64,000 nt of DNA from NCBI RefSeq assembly GCF_000219215.1, contig NC_015723.1, positions 1,178,001-1,242,000 of the forward strand, read 5' to 3'. A program made the position numbers and the translations under genes. The notes below the pieces were generated by a model, which worked only from the letters and a program-made list of their open reading frames with translations, did no database searches and had not been told where the DNA came from. This DNA is from Cupriavidus necator N-1 (lineage in GTDB: Bacteria; Pseudomonadota; Gammaproteobacteria; Burkholderiales; Burkholderiaceae). Each line of letters begins with the position of its first letter. The stretch's first letter is position 1. Shown here in pieces: positions 23,500 through 32,652 of this stretch.

Positions 23500-24804
23500 G
23501 TGGATACAACCCTGCAGGCGGGAACAAAGATCAGGACGTTCGAGGATGCGACCTATCGCAAGGTGAGTTGGAGGCTGGTGCCATTCCTGATGGTCTGCTT
23601 CCTGATCGCTTATCTCGATCGTGTCAACGTAGGTTTTGCCAAGCTCCAGATGTCGCAGCAACTGGGCTTCAGCGAGACCGTCTACGGGCTGGGCGCCGGG
23701 ATTTTCTTTATCGGCTACTTCCTGTTCGAGGTGCCGAGCAACCTGGCACTGCACAAGTTCGGCGCCAAGGTGTGGATCGGCCGGATCATGATCACGTGGG
23801 GGCTACTCTCCGCGTGCTTTGCGTTCGTGCAGACGCCAACCCAGTTCTACACGCTGCGCTTCCTGCTGGGGCTGGCCGAAGCCGGCTTCACGCCAGGCAT
23901 CGTGTACTACCTGTCGTGCTGGTACCCGTCGCACCGGCGTGCCAAGATCATGGCCATCTACTGCATGGGTTCGCCGCTGTCCGGCATCATCGGCAATCCG
24001 CTGTCCGGCTACCTGATGGGCAGCATGGCCGGCGTGGCTGGCCTGGGCGGCTGGCAATGGATGTTCTTCATCGAGGCGGTGCCGGCGGTGCTGCTGGGGT
24101 GCTTCTGCTTCTACTACCTGGACAACTCCATTGCCAAGGCCAAATGGCTGACCAGCGCGGAGAAGCAGGTCCTTGAACTGGCCAAGTCGGAAGACGTCAA
24201 GGCGGTGGACCCGCAGGCACGCGTCGGCAAGGTGTTTACCGATCCGCGCGTCTGGCTGATCAGCCTGATCTGCTTCTGCTATGTCACGGGCCAGTACGGC
24301 ATCACGCTCTGGCTGCCCACGTTCATCAGGTCGACCGGTGTCAGCGACCCGCTCCATATCGGCCTGCTGAGCGCGATCCCGTATATGGCGGCCATTGTCG
24401 CGATGTACTTCTTCGGTCGCAGCGCCGACAAGCACCGCGAGCGGCGCTGGCACCTGATCATCCCGTGCATGATGGGTGCGATCGGTTTCCTGGCGTTGCC
24501 CTGGGTTATGCACAACACCGCGCTGTCCCTGGTGTTCCTGTCGATCGCCGCAGCCGGCATCCTGACCTGCACGCCGCTGTTCTGGTCCCTGCCGACGGCT
24601 TTCCTCAGCGGCGCGGCGTTGGCCACGGCCATCGCCATGAGCAACTCGATCGGCAACCTTGCCGGCTTTACCAGCGGCTACATGATCGGCTACCTGCGCG
24701 ACGTGACCCAGAGCGGCAACAGTGCTTACTACATGATTGCCGGGACGCTGATGCTGGGTGCGTTCTGCATCTGGACAATACCTGCCCGCCTGGTCAACCG
24801 ATAG
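23500..24804 (+). CDS. MFS transporter, anion:cation symporter family
   Basis: The 434-residue membrane protein has about 12 helices, with the first at KVSWRLVPFLMVCFLIAYLD, followed by RVNVGFAKLQM, the ACS-family signature. The central loop carries KWLTSAEKQ. Relatives import hexarates, phthalate or other carboxylates by proton symport. It starts at GTG after AGAGGAGA. It is in line with the aminotransferase gene and probably imports the pathway substrate. Confidence 0.9.
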   Translation: MDTTLQAGTKIRTFEDATYRKVSWRLVPFLMVCFLIAYLDRVNVGFAKLQMSQQLGFSETVYGLGAGIFFIGYFLFEVPSNLALHKFGAKVWIGRIMITWGLLSACFAFVQTPTQFYTLRFLLGLAEAGFTPGIVYYLSCWYPSHRRAKIMAIYCMGSPLSGIIGNPLSGYLMGSMAGVAGLGGWQWMFFIEAVPAVLLGCFCFYYLDNSIAKAKWLTSAEKQVLELAKSEDVKAVDPQARVGKVFTDPRVWLISLICFCYVTGQYGITLWLPTFIRSTGVSDPLHIGLLSAIPYMAAIVAMYFFGRSADKHRERRWHLIIPCMMGAIGFLALPWVMHNTALSLVFLSIAAAGILTCTPLFWSLPTAFLSGAALATAIAMSNSIGNLAGFTSGYMIGYLRDVTQSGNSAYYMIAGTLMLGAFCIWTIPARLVNR

Positions 24805-24897
24805 CGAGACAAAGCGGGGTGCGGCACCGTACCGCTGCCCCGCCTGCCCATCACCTCGCAAACACTTCGCGCCCTTGCCGGCGCATGGAAGGCTCTC

Positions 24898-26424
24898 ATG
24901 ACAAACTCGTACCAACCGGTGCCGGACGACCCCGGCCATCACGCGCCGTTCAGCGTGGTGGAAGCCACCGTCGCCAGCGCGCATGCCGCGATGCGCGACG
25001 GCAGGCTGACGGCGCGCCAACTGGCCAGCGCATGCCTGGCGCGCATCTCGGCCTATGACCAGGACGGTCCCGCCCTGCGCAGCATCCTGCAGCGCAACCC
25101 GCAGGCGCTGGAAGAGGCCGGACACATCGACGCCATGGCCGGGCGCAACCCGTCGCAGGTGCTGGCGCCGCTGCATGGCATCCCGGTGCTAGTCAAGGAC
25201 AACATCGAATGCGGCGGCATGGAAACCACCGCCGGCGCCGCCTGCCTGCGCGGCAACCTGTCCACCGGCGATGCCTTCGTGATCCGCCGGCTGCGCGAGG
25301 CGGGTGCCGTCGTCCTGGCCAAGACCAACCTGCACGAGCTTGCCTCCGGCGGCGAGACCGTTAGCACCCTGTCTGGCCAGACCCTCAATCCCTATGACCT
25401 GACCCGCACGCCCGGCGGTTCCAGCGGCGGGACCGGCGCCGGCATTGCCGCCAGCTTCGGCCTGCTTGGCATCGGCACCGACGGGGTCAATTCGATCCGC
25501 TCGCCGGCCTCGGCCAACAACCTGGTCGGCCTGCGCCCGACCATGGGCCTGATCAGCCGGGCCGGGCTGGTCCCTTGCGGGCTGACGCAGGACACCATCG
25601 GCCCGATCACCCGCACCGTCGCCGATACGGCGCTGCTGCTCGATGTCATCGCCGGCTATGACCCGGCCGACCCGGTCACCAGCCAGGGCGCGTCCCACAT
25701 CCCGGCGAGCTATGCCGCCAGCCTTGACCGCGACGGACTCAGGGGCGCGCGCATCGGCGTGCTGCGCCATTTCTTCGGCGACCAGGAGGTGCACCGTCCC
25801 GTCAACACCGTGATGCAGGCAGCGCTGGCCACCATCGCAGCACAAGGCGCCGAGCTGGTCACCCTTGACGACGCCATCAGCCCGGATGAGCTGCTGGCGT
25901 CCACGCTTGTGCACCACTACGAGATGGAGCACGATCTCGACGCCTACCTGGCGGGGCTGCCCCCCGGCGTCCCGGTGCGATCGATGCAGGACATCATCGC
26001 TGCCGGTTCTGTCCATCCAAGCGTGGCGGGAACCCTCGCCACCGCAGCGGCGCTGAGCGAGCGGGAAGGAGAGTACCGCGAACGCCTGCAGCGCCAGCAG
26101 GCATTGCGCCAGCGGCTGCAGGACCTGATGGCGCGGCATCGGCTTGACGCGCTGGCATTTCCGCACCAGCGGCGCCTGGTGGTGCCGGTGGGCGAGACCC
26201 AGGCAGAGCGCAACGGCGTGCTCGCGTCGGCCACCGGATTTCCGGCCATCGTGATTCCGGCCGGATTTTCGGCGCCGGACGGCAATGCCCCCCAGGGCGT
26301 GCCGGTCGGGCTGGAGTTCTTTGGCTTGCCCTTCACCGAACCCGTGTTGATACGGCTGGCCTATGCGGCCGAGCAGGCCTTGCGCGCGCGCCGGCCGCCG
26401 CACTCGACGCCCGCGCTGGAATAG
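24898..26424 (+). CDS. amidase-signature hydrolase
   Basis: The 508-residue protein contains the amidase catalytic Lys in PVLVKDNIE, the cis-Ser stretch GGSSGGTGAGIA, and the nucleophile region GIGTDGVNSIRSPAS. The usual consensus there is GTDTGGSIRxPA, so the Gly-Gly before the Ser is replaced by Val-Asn while the Ser itself stays. The fold is otherwise complete, with C-terminal FPAIVIPAGF and PVGLEFFG. It hydrolyses a C-N amide bond; the substrate is probably delivered by the adjacent MFS proteins. No signal peptide. Confidence 0.88.
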   Translation: MTNSYQPVPDDPGHHAPFSVVEATVASAHAAMRDGRLTARQLASACLARISAYDQDGPALRSILQRNPQALEEAGHIDAMAGRNPSQVLAPLHGIPVLVKDNIECGGMETTAGAACLRGNLSTGDAFVIRRLREAGAVVLAKTNLHELASGGETVSTLSGQTLNPYDLTRTPGGSSGGTGAGIAASFGLLGIGTDGVNSIRSPASANNLVGLRPTMGLISRAGLVPCGLTQDTIGPITRTVADTALLLDVIAGYDPADPVTSQGASHIPASYAASLDRDGLRGARIGVLRHFFGDQEVHRPVNTVMQAALATIAAQGAELVTLDDAISPDELLASTLVHHYEMEHDLDAYLAGLPPGVPVRSMQDIIAAGSVHPSVAGTLATAAALSEREGEYRERLQRQQALRQRLQDLMARHRLDALAFPHQRRLVVPVGETQAERNGVLASATGFPAIVIPAGFSAPDGNAPQGVPVGLEFFGLPFTEPVLIRLAYAAEQALRARRPPHSTPALE

Positions 26425-26533
26425 GCGCGCGCCGGAACGAAGTTTTATCGCTGCTCTACAAACGCCAGCCGGACACGGCGGCGACAAGGTCGCGGACACA
26501 CCGCGACAACCTCGAAACGAGGAGGAGACAAAG

Positions 26534-27982
26534 ATGGGCGCAGAAACTGTAGTTCAATCGCCGAATTCCCCACAGCAGCATGAGCTCGACCGGGCCATGG
26601 ATGGCATCGGGGTGACGGCGTCGCACAAGAAGATCATCTTCATGATCATGCTCGGGGTGATGTTCGATGTCTTCGAGCAGAACGCCGTCGGCCTGATCGG
26701 CCCCATGCTGCGCGAGCAGTGGGGCATCTCGGTGGCGGAGATCGGCTTTCTCAATACGCTGACCTTCAGTGCCGCCGCGCTGGGACGCATCGGCTCCGGC
26801 TATATCGCGGACCGCTACGGCAGGCGCACGATGCTGAGCGCCAACCTGCTGCTGTTCACGCTGGGCGCCATCATCTGCGCGCTGGCGCCGAACTATGGCG
26901 TGCTGGCGGCGGGCCGCTTTATCGTCGGCATCGGCCTGGGCGGGGAGATCTCGATCGCCGTGACCATGCTGGCCGAGCTGTGCTCGACGCGCTTCCGCGG
27001 TACCGCGGTGGGCCTGGTCAGCGTGGGCAGCGGCGGCCTGGGCAATATGCTGGCGCCGGCCTTCGGCCTGGCTGTATTCGCCATGTTCCCGGGTCCGGAC
27101 AGCTGGCGCTGGCTGTTTGCCTGCCTGGTGCTGCCGGCATTCTTCGTCGTGTTCTACCGGCGCTTTATTCCGGAGACGCCGCGCTTCCTGCTGTCCAAGG
27201 GGCGCGTGGACGAGGCCAACCGGGTGCTGTCGGTGCTCGCATCCGGCCGCCTGGGCAAGCTCGACGGCGAGCCGACGCCCTATATCAAGGCCGCGATCCA
27301 GGACGAGGCGCCGCGCACCAGGGTGCGCCTGAGCGACATCTTCAAGGGCCGCCTGGGACGGCGCACGATCGCGCTGGGGATTGCGGTGTCCATGACGTAC
27401 GGCGCGCAGATCTCGGTGCTGACGCTGATGCCGACCATCCTGATGTCGCAGGGCTACACCATCTCCAAGAGCTTTCTCTTCACCATGGTGATGCAGAGCG
27501 GCAGCCTGTTCGGCGCGCTCGCGGCGTCGTACTGCGGCTATCACTTCCCGCGCAAGCGGGTGCTGACGATAGGCGCGGGGCTGGCCTGCGCGGCCGGGTT
27601 GTGCTTCGGCTTCCTGACGTATAACGTGGGCTTGGTGCTTCTGTTTGGCGCCGCCTTCACGTTCTGCGTGGTGTTGCTGAACACGTCGATCTGGATCTTC
27701 GCGCCGGAGCAGTATCCCACCCACGTGCGCGCGTTCGGCACCTCGCTGATCCTGGCGCTCGGCACCCTGGCCGGCGCGCTGACGCCGCTGATCAGCGGGC
27801 GCGTGTTCCAAACCTACGGCGTTGGCGGCATGTTCAGCATGCTCGCGGCGATGTACGCAGTGTTTGCGCTGGCCGTGCAGTTCGCGCCGGAAACCTTCGG
27901 CCGCGCCATGGGCGAGACCGCCGCCGACGACGAAAACGGGCCTGCCGTCAGTGGCACCGCGCCCAGCGCCAGCGGTTCCTGA
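26534..27982 (+). CDS. MFS transporter, sugar/aromatic-acid type
   Basis: The 482-residue protein has about 12 helices with MFS signatures GSGYIADRYGRRTML (loop 2-3) and the PETPRFLLSKGR sequence after helix 6, seen in sugar- and carboxylate-porter branches. The start follows GAGGAGACAAAG, a good ribosome-binding site. It is the second transporter in this cluster and differs in subfamily from the one at 23500, so the two probably carry different compounds. Confidence 0.88.
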   Translation: MGAETVVQSPNSPQQHELDRAMDGIGVTASHKKIIFMIMLGVMFDVFEQNAVGLIGPMLREQWGISVAEIGFLNTLTFSAAALGRIGSGYIADRYGRRTMLSANLLLFTLGAIICALAPNYGVLAAGRFIVGIGLGGEISIAVTMLAELCSTRFRGTAVGLVSVGSGGLGNMLAPAFGLAVFAMFPGPDSWRWLFACLVLPAFFVVFYRRFIPETPRFLLSKGRVDEANRVLSVLASGRLGKLDGEPTPYIKAAIQDEAPRTRVRLSDIFKGRLGRRTIALGIAVSMTYGAQISVLTLMPTILMSQGYTISKSFLFTMVMQSGSLFGALAASYCGYHFPRKRVLTIGAGLACAAGLCFGFLTYNVGLVLLFGAAFTFCVVLLNTSIWIFAPEQYPTHVRAFGTSLILALGTLAGALTPLISGRVFQTYGVGGMFSMLAAMYAVFALAVQFAPETFGRAMGETAADDENGPAVSGTAPSASGS

Positions 27983-28074
27983 GACCGGCCCGCTCCCGGC
28001 AGCGTGCTGCGCGCGCTTGCCGGGAGCGGGATACCGGGCAATATTCATCCCTCATTCAAGGAAATACCCAAGGC

Positions 28075-28839
28075 ATGACATCTTCCAATATCGATCGGGT
28101 CGCGCAGGCCCTGCTCAGCGCGCGTAGCGAACAGGGTTGCGCCGATGCAGGGCAATTTGCCAGCGCGCTTGAGAATGCGGAACAGGCCTACGCCGTACAG
28201 TCGGCCGTGGCCCGCGCGCTTGGCTGGCCAGTGACAGGCGCCGGCTACTGGAAATCCGGCGGCGCCACGCGCGAGGCGGTGCTGACGCATGCCCAACTGC
28301 CGCCGGCCGGGGTCTGGACCAGCCCCGCGCATGCCGGCGGCTGGCCGTTCACATGGCGCGGCATCGAGGCGGAAATTGCGTTGCGGCTGGGGCAGGGCGT
28401 TGACGCCGCGCAGGCTGCCGCCCTCGACTACGCCGGCGCGGCCGGGCTGATCGAAGCGATGGCGGTGTCGATTGAAATCGTCGATTCGCGCTGGCGGCAG
28501 TATCTCGCCGCGCCCGCGCTGCTGAAGCTGGCCGACCTGCAGTCCCACGGCGCACTGGTGCTTGGCGAATGGCGTGACTATGCGGCGCGGGACTGGGCGG
28601 CACAGCATTGCCGGGTGCGGATCGGCACGCAAACGACCGAGCGCCGCGGCACCCACGCGCTGGGCGATCCGGCCTATGGGCTGGTCGCCTGGCTGCGCCA
28701 CGCCACGCGCGACGGGCGACGCGTAGAGGCCGGCACGGTCGTCACCACCGGCACCTGGGTTGGCATCCTGGATGCATCGGCTGGCGACCTGGTGACTGCG
28801 GAGTTCGATGGCATCGGCGAGGCCTCGGTCCAGCTCTGA
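28075..28839 (+). CDS. 2-keto-4-pentenoate hydratase / FAH-fold family
   Basis: The 254-residue protein belongs to the fumarylacetoacetase-fold family. Landmarks are AYAVQSAVARALGW, the metal/substrate region GIEAEIALRLGQG (acidic ligands), AVSIEIVDSRW, and TGTWVGILDASAGD near the C-terminus. These enzymes hydrate or cleave 2-oxo acids with Mg or Mn. It ends the plus-strand cluster and is convergent with the cytochrome bd genes. Confidence 0.8.
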   Translation: MTSSNIDRVAQALLSARSEQGCADAGQFASALENAEQAYAVQSAVARALGWPVTGAGYWKSGGATREAVLTHAQLPPAGVWTSPAHAGGWPFTWRGIEAEIALRLGQGVDAAQAAALDYAGAAGLIEAMAVSIEIVDSRWRQYLAAPALLKLADLQSHGALVLGEWRDYAARDWAAQHCRVRIGTQTTERRGTHALGDPAYGLVAWLRHATRDGRRVEAGTVVTTGTWVGILDASAGDLVTAEFDGIGEASVQL

Positions 28840-28864
28840 GGCCAACTGACCGGGGCACGGGGCG

Positions 28865-29026
28865 TCAGCTGCGCAAGCCGACGCCCTGCATGATGATCCG
28901 CAGCACCCACGCGGCCACGCCCAGTGCCGCCACGCTGGCGGCCCAGATCAGCACCAGCCAGCCGATGCGGCGCAGCCAGGTGCCGCTGCCCGTCCCTGTC
29001 CCCGGGCGCTGTGTATCCATATCCAT
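28865..29026 (-). CDS. DUF2474-family small subunit of bd oxidase
   Basis: The 53-residue ORF has a polar N-terminus and one hydrophobic helix (RRIGWLVLIWAASVAALGVA). Its ATG overlaps the cioB stop (TGATG), so translation is coupled. DUF2474 proteins are commonly encoded after cioB and resemble CydX in size and position. It likely stabilises the oxidase complex in the inner membrane. Confidence 0.8.
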   Translation of the reverse strand: MDMDTQRPGTGTGSGTWLRRIGWLVLIWAASVAALGVAAWVLRIIMQGVGLRS

Positions 29027-30033
29027 CAGTGGTAGCCGTCGCCGTGGCGCACCTTGCCGCGGAACACGTAGTAGGCCCACACCGTGTACATCAGGATGAA
29101 GGGAATGATGAACAGCGCCCCCACCAGCGCAAAGCCCTGGCTTTGCGGCGGTGCGGCGGCATCCCAGATCGAGATGCCCGGCGGGATGATATTGGGCCAG
29201 ACACTGATTGCCAGCCCGCTGTAGCCCAGGAACACCAGCCCCAGCGCATACATGAACGGCGAGATATCCGGCTCGTGCCGCAGCGCGCGCATGAGCATGA
29301 ACATGCACAGCGCCACCAGGATCGGCACCGGCGAGAACCAGAACAGGTTGGGCAGGCTGAACCAGCGCTCGGCAATCTCGGGATGCGTCAGCGGCGTCCA
29401 CAGGCTGATCACGGCGATCACCGCCAGCAGCAGCCACGCCAGCGTGCCGGTCAGCTTGATCATGCGCTGCTGCAGCTCGCCCTCTGTCTTCATGATCAGC
29501 CAGGTGCTGCCCAGCACCGTGTAGGCCACCATAAGCCCCACGCCGCAGAACAGCGGGAAGGGCGTGAGCCAGTCCAGCGGGCCGCCGGCAAAGCGGTGGC
29601 CCTCCAGCTTGATGCCGTCGATATAGGCGCCCAGCGCCACGCCCTGGAAGAAACTGGCCGTGGCCGAGCCCAGGATAAAGGCGGCATCCCACACCGGGCG
29701 CTCGCGGTCGTTGGCCTTGAAGCGGAACTCGAACGCCACGCCGCGGAAAATCAGGCCCAGCAACATCAGCATCAGCGGCAGGTAGAGCGCGCTCAGCACC
29801 ACCGAATACGCCAGCGGGAACGCCGCCAGCAGCCCGGCGCCGCCGAGCACCAGCCAGGTCTCGTTGCCGTCCCAGACCGGCGCCACCGTGTTCATCATGA
29901 CATCGCGGTCATGCCGGTCCGGCACGAACGGGTAAAGCATGCCGATGCCCAGGTCGAAGCCGTCCATCACCACGTACATCATCACGCCGAAGAAGATGAT
30001 GACGATCCAGAGAAGCGAGAGGTCGATGCCCAT
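29026..30033 (-). CDS. cioB: cytochrome bd / cyanide-insensitive quinol oxidase subunit II
   Basis: The 335-residue integral membrane protein starts MGIDLSLLWIVIIFFGVMMY and has about 8 helices. It contains VVMDGFDLGIGMLYPFVP and NGNETWLVLGG-like NETWLVLGGAGLLAAF, the subunit II hallmarks. It partners subunit I in quinol oxidation and oxygen reduction. The stop overlaps the DUF2474 ORF, and the start lies 4 bp after the cioA stop. Confidence 0.93.
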   Translation of the reverse strand: MGIDLSLLWIVIIFFGVMMYVVMDGFDLGIGMLYPFVPDRHDRDVMMNTVAPVWDGNETWLVLGGAGLLAAFPLAYSVVLSALYLPLMLMLLGLIFRGVAFEFRFKANDRERPVWDAAFILGSATASFFQGVALGAYIDGIKLEGHRFAGGPLDWLTPFPLFCGVGLMVAYTVLGSTWLIMKTEGELQQRMIKLTGTLAWLLLAVIAVISLWTPLTHPEIAERWFSLPNLFWFSPVPILVALCMFMLMRALRHEPDISPFMYALGLVFLGYSGLAISVWPNIIPPGISIWDAAAPPQSQGFALVGALFIIPFILMYTVWAYYVFRGKVRHGDGYH

Positions 30034-30037
30034 GGTG

Positions 30038-31471
30038 TCAGCTCCGGGTGCGTGCAGTGGTGGCGGGGGCGAGCGCTTCGTCGTCATCCACCGCTGACAA
30101 TGGCCGTGCCGGCGTATGCCCGCGTCCGGGGCCGCCTTCCGGCTTGGCTTCTTCCAGCGCCGGACCCTTGCGCACCAGCCGCATCATGTAGGCGATGCCC
30201 ACGCCGAACACGAAGAAGTACGCCACCACGAAGATCGCCAGCGTCGCCGCCAGCTCGGGCACGCCGTGCGGCGACACCGCGTCGGCGGTGCGCTGCAGCC
30301 CGTAGACCACCCACGGCTGACGCCCGACTTCGGTGGTGAACCAGCCGGCCAGGATGGCGATCAGGCCGGTGGGCCCCATCCACAGCGCCATATGCAGGAA
30401 GCCGCGCGAGCGGTACATGCGCTCGCCCCGGCGCAGCAGCAGGCTCCACACGCCCAGCAGGATCATCAGCAGCCCCAGCCCCACCATCACGCGGAACGAC
30501 CAGAACAGGATCGTGGAATTGGGCCGGTCCTGCGGCGCGAACTCCTTCAGGCCCTTGATCTGCCCGTCCCAGGTATGGGTCAGGATCAGGCTGCCCAGGC
30601 GCGGCACCTCGACCGCGAAGCGTGTCTCTTCGCGCGCCATGTCGGGCCAGCCGAACAGCAGCAGCGGCAGGCCTTCATTGCCCTTGTTCTCCCAGTGGCC
30701 TTCCAGCGCGGCGATCTTGGCGGGCTGGTGCTTGAGCGTGTTCAGGCCGTGCATGTCGCCGATCACGGCCTGGATCGGCGCGACGATCAGCAGCATCCAC
30801 ATCGCCATCGACAGCATCTTGCGGATGGCGGGGTTGTCGCGCCCGCGCAGCAGGTGCCAGGCGGCGGACGCGCCGACGAACAGCGCCGTGGCCAGGAACG
30901 CCGCCACGCTCATATGCACCAGTCGGTAGGGGAACGACGGGTTGAAGATGACTTCGAACCAGTTGGTCGGCACCACGCGGCCGTTGATGATCTCGAAGCC
31001 CGCCGGCGTCTGCATCCAGCTGTTGGATGCCAGGATCCAGGTGGCGGAGATCAGCGTGCCGAGCGCCACCATCACCGTGGCAAAGAAATGCAGCCCCGGC
31101 CCGACGCGGTTCCAGCCGAACAGCATCACACCCAGGAAGCCTGCTTCCAGGAAGAAGGCGGTCAGCACCTCATAGGTCAGCAATGGCCCGGTGATGCTAC
31201 CCGCGAACTCCGAGAAGAAGCTCCAGTTGGTGCCGAACTGGTAGGCCATCACCAGCCCGGACACCACCCCCATGCCGAAATTGACGGCAAAGATCTTGGA
31301 CCAGAAGTGGTAGAGGTCGCGGTAATGCGTGCGCTGCGTGCGCAGCCAGCAGCCTTCCAGCACCGCCAGGTAGGCGGCCAGGCCGATGGTGATCGCCGGA
31401 AAAATGATGTGGAAGGAAATCGTGAACGCAAACTGCGTGCGGGCGAGGTCTAGCGCGGTCAAACCAAACAT
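30038..31471 (-). CDS. cioA: cytochrome bd / cyanide-insensitive quinol oxidase subunit I
   Basis: The 477-residue subunit I carries QFAFTISFHIIFPAITIGLA (haem b595 ligand region), YQFGTNWSFFSEFAG, and the GRQPWVVYG motif. The Q-loop between helices 6 and 7 is short, as in CioA-type oxidases rather than E. coli CydA. Haem ligands include His in the first helix and Met in the SFRVMVGLGLLM region. It reduces oxygen with electrons from ubiquinol, with high affinity or cyanide resistance in relatives. The start at MFGLTALDLART follows GAGAACA. Confidence 0.93.
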   Translation of the reverse strand: MFGLTALDLARTQFAFTISFHIIFPAITIGLAAYLAVLEGCWLRTQRTHYRDLYHFWSKIFAVNFGMGVVSGLVMAYQFGTNWSFFSEFAGSITGPLLTYEVLTAFFLEAGFLGVMLFGWNRVGPGLHFFATVMVALGTLISATWILASNSWMQTPAGFEIINGRVVPTNWFEVIFNPSFPYRLVHMSVAAFLATALFVGASAAWHLLRGRDNPAIRKMLSMAMWMLLIVAPIQAVIGDMHGLNTLKHQPAKIAALEGHWENKGNEGLPLLLFGWPDMAREETRFAVEVPRLGSLILTHTWDGQIKGLKEFAPQDRPNSTILFWSFRVMVGLGLLMILLGVWSLLLRRGERMYRSRGFLHMALWMGPTGLIAILAGWFTTEVGRQPWVVYGLQRTADAVSPHGVPELAATLAIFVVAYFFVFGVGIAYMMRLVRKGPALEEAKPEGGPGRGHTPARPLSAVDDDEALAPATTARTRS

Positions 31472-31896
31472 GTTGTTCTCCGTGGCGCTGGCCTGGCGCA
31501 CGCCTGTGACGGGCGCGGCACTGCCGTCTGGCAGGCCGGGGGCCGGTCGGCAGGGCGCGCCGGGGCGCGGGCCGTAGGCGCGTGCGGTAAAGCGTAGTGT
31601 ACGCCGCGCGCGCAGCAAAGGGCACCGTTGCTGCCGGTGTCGTACGGGTGACATATCGCCGCACCCGGTGCCGCCGGCGCCGCTTCCCGCGGCCCGGTGC
31701 CCTTGTTGATAGCGACCATGCTAACGGAGCCCGGATGAACGAAACAGCATCACCTCATTGAAAAAATACCGTATCAGTTTTGCGCGGCGCAGCAGAGGCA
31801 GCGGCTGACAAGCAGGGCAAAGAAGTGCATAGTCATGCGCTTCCCAGAAGCCTTTGAACATCGCGTCCGCCACTGCCTGACGCGGCCCCGCCTGCC
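31472..31896. other. divergent intergenic region, no gene seen
   Basis: The 425 bases lie between the divergent cioA and TauE genes and should hold both promoters. I found no convincing ORF and no clear FNR-type TTGAT-N4-ATCAA site. An AT-richer stretch at 31755-31780 is the likeliest promoter area. Confidence 0.5.
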
Positions 31897-32652
31897 ATGG
31901 ATTCCACCTTGCTGATCGTGATCGCCGGCGCCGCCGTGGCCGGCTTTGTCCAGGGGCTGTCGGGCTTTGCCTTCGGCATGGTGGCGATGTCGTTCTGGGC
32001 CTGGGCGATCGAGCCGCGTCTGGCCTCGGCCATGACCGTGTTCGGCGCGCTTACCGGCCAGCTGCTGGCGGCGGCGTCGGTGCGTCGCGGGCTGTCGTGG
32101 CGGCGGCTGTGGCCGTTCGTGGCCGGTGGCGTGGCCGGCATCCCCCTGGGCGTTGCGATCCTGCCGATGCTCGACGCGCTGTGGTTCAAGGTCGTGCTCG
32201 GCGGCTTCCTGACCCTGTGGTGCCCGGTGATGCTAATGGTGCGCAAGCTGCCGCATATCGGGGTGGGCGGGCGCGTGGCCGATGGCGTTGCCGGTGCGGC
32301 CGGCGGCGTGATGGGCGGCATCGGTGGCTTTTCCGGCGTGATCCCCACGCTATGGTGCACGCTGCGCGGATTCGACAAGGACGAGCAGCGCGCGGTGATC
32401 CAGAACTTCAACCTCGCAACGCTGGCCATGACCATGGCCGCCTATGTGGGCAAGGGCATCGTCACGCGCGAGATGCTGCCGATGTTCCTGGTGGTGGCTC
32501 CCGCAATGCTGGTGCCCACGCTGCTGGGCACGCGGCTTTACCTGGGTATCAGCGAGGCCACCTTCCGCAAGGTCGCGCTGACGCTGCTGACCGTATCCGG
32601 CGTGGCCCTGCTGGCCACGTCGGTGCCCGTATTGATGGCGCGTGCGGGCTAG
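31897..32652 (+). CDS. TauE/SafE-family (TSUP) permease
   Basis: The 251-residue membrane protein has about 8 helices. Features are AVAGFVQGLSGFAFGMVAM at the N-terminus and GGVMGGIGGFSGVIPTLWCT in the second half, the paired motifs of TSUP permeases that export sulfite, sulfoacetate or related organic anions. It is convergent, with a 4-bp overlap, with the LysR gene. Any functional link to the sugar-acid cluster is only a suggestion. Confidence 0.85.
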   Translation: MDSTLLIVIAGAAVAGFVQGLSGFAFGMVAMSFWAWAIEPRLASAMTVFGALTGQLLAAASVRRGLSWRRLWPFVAGGVAGIPLGVAILPMLDALWFKVVLGGFLTLWCPVMLMVRKLPHIGVGGRVADGVAGAAGGVMGGIGGFSGVIPTLWCTLRGFDKDEQRAVIQNFNLATLAMTMAAYVGKGIVTREMLPMFLVVAPAMLVPTLLGTRLYLGISEATFRKVALTLLTVSGVALLATSVPVLMARAG

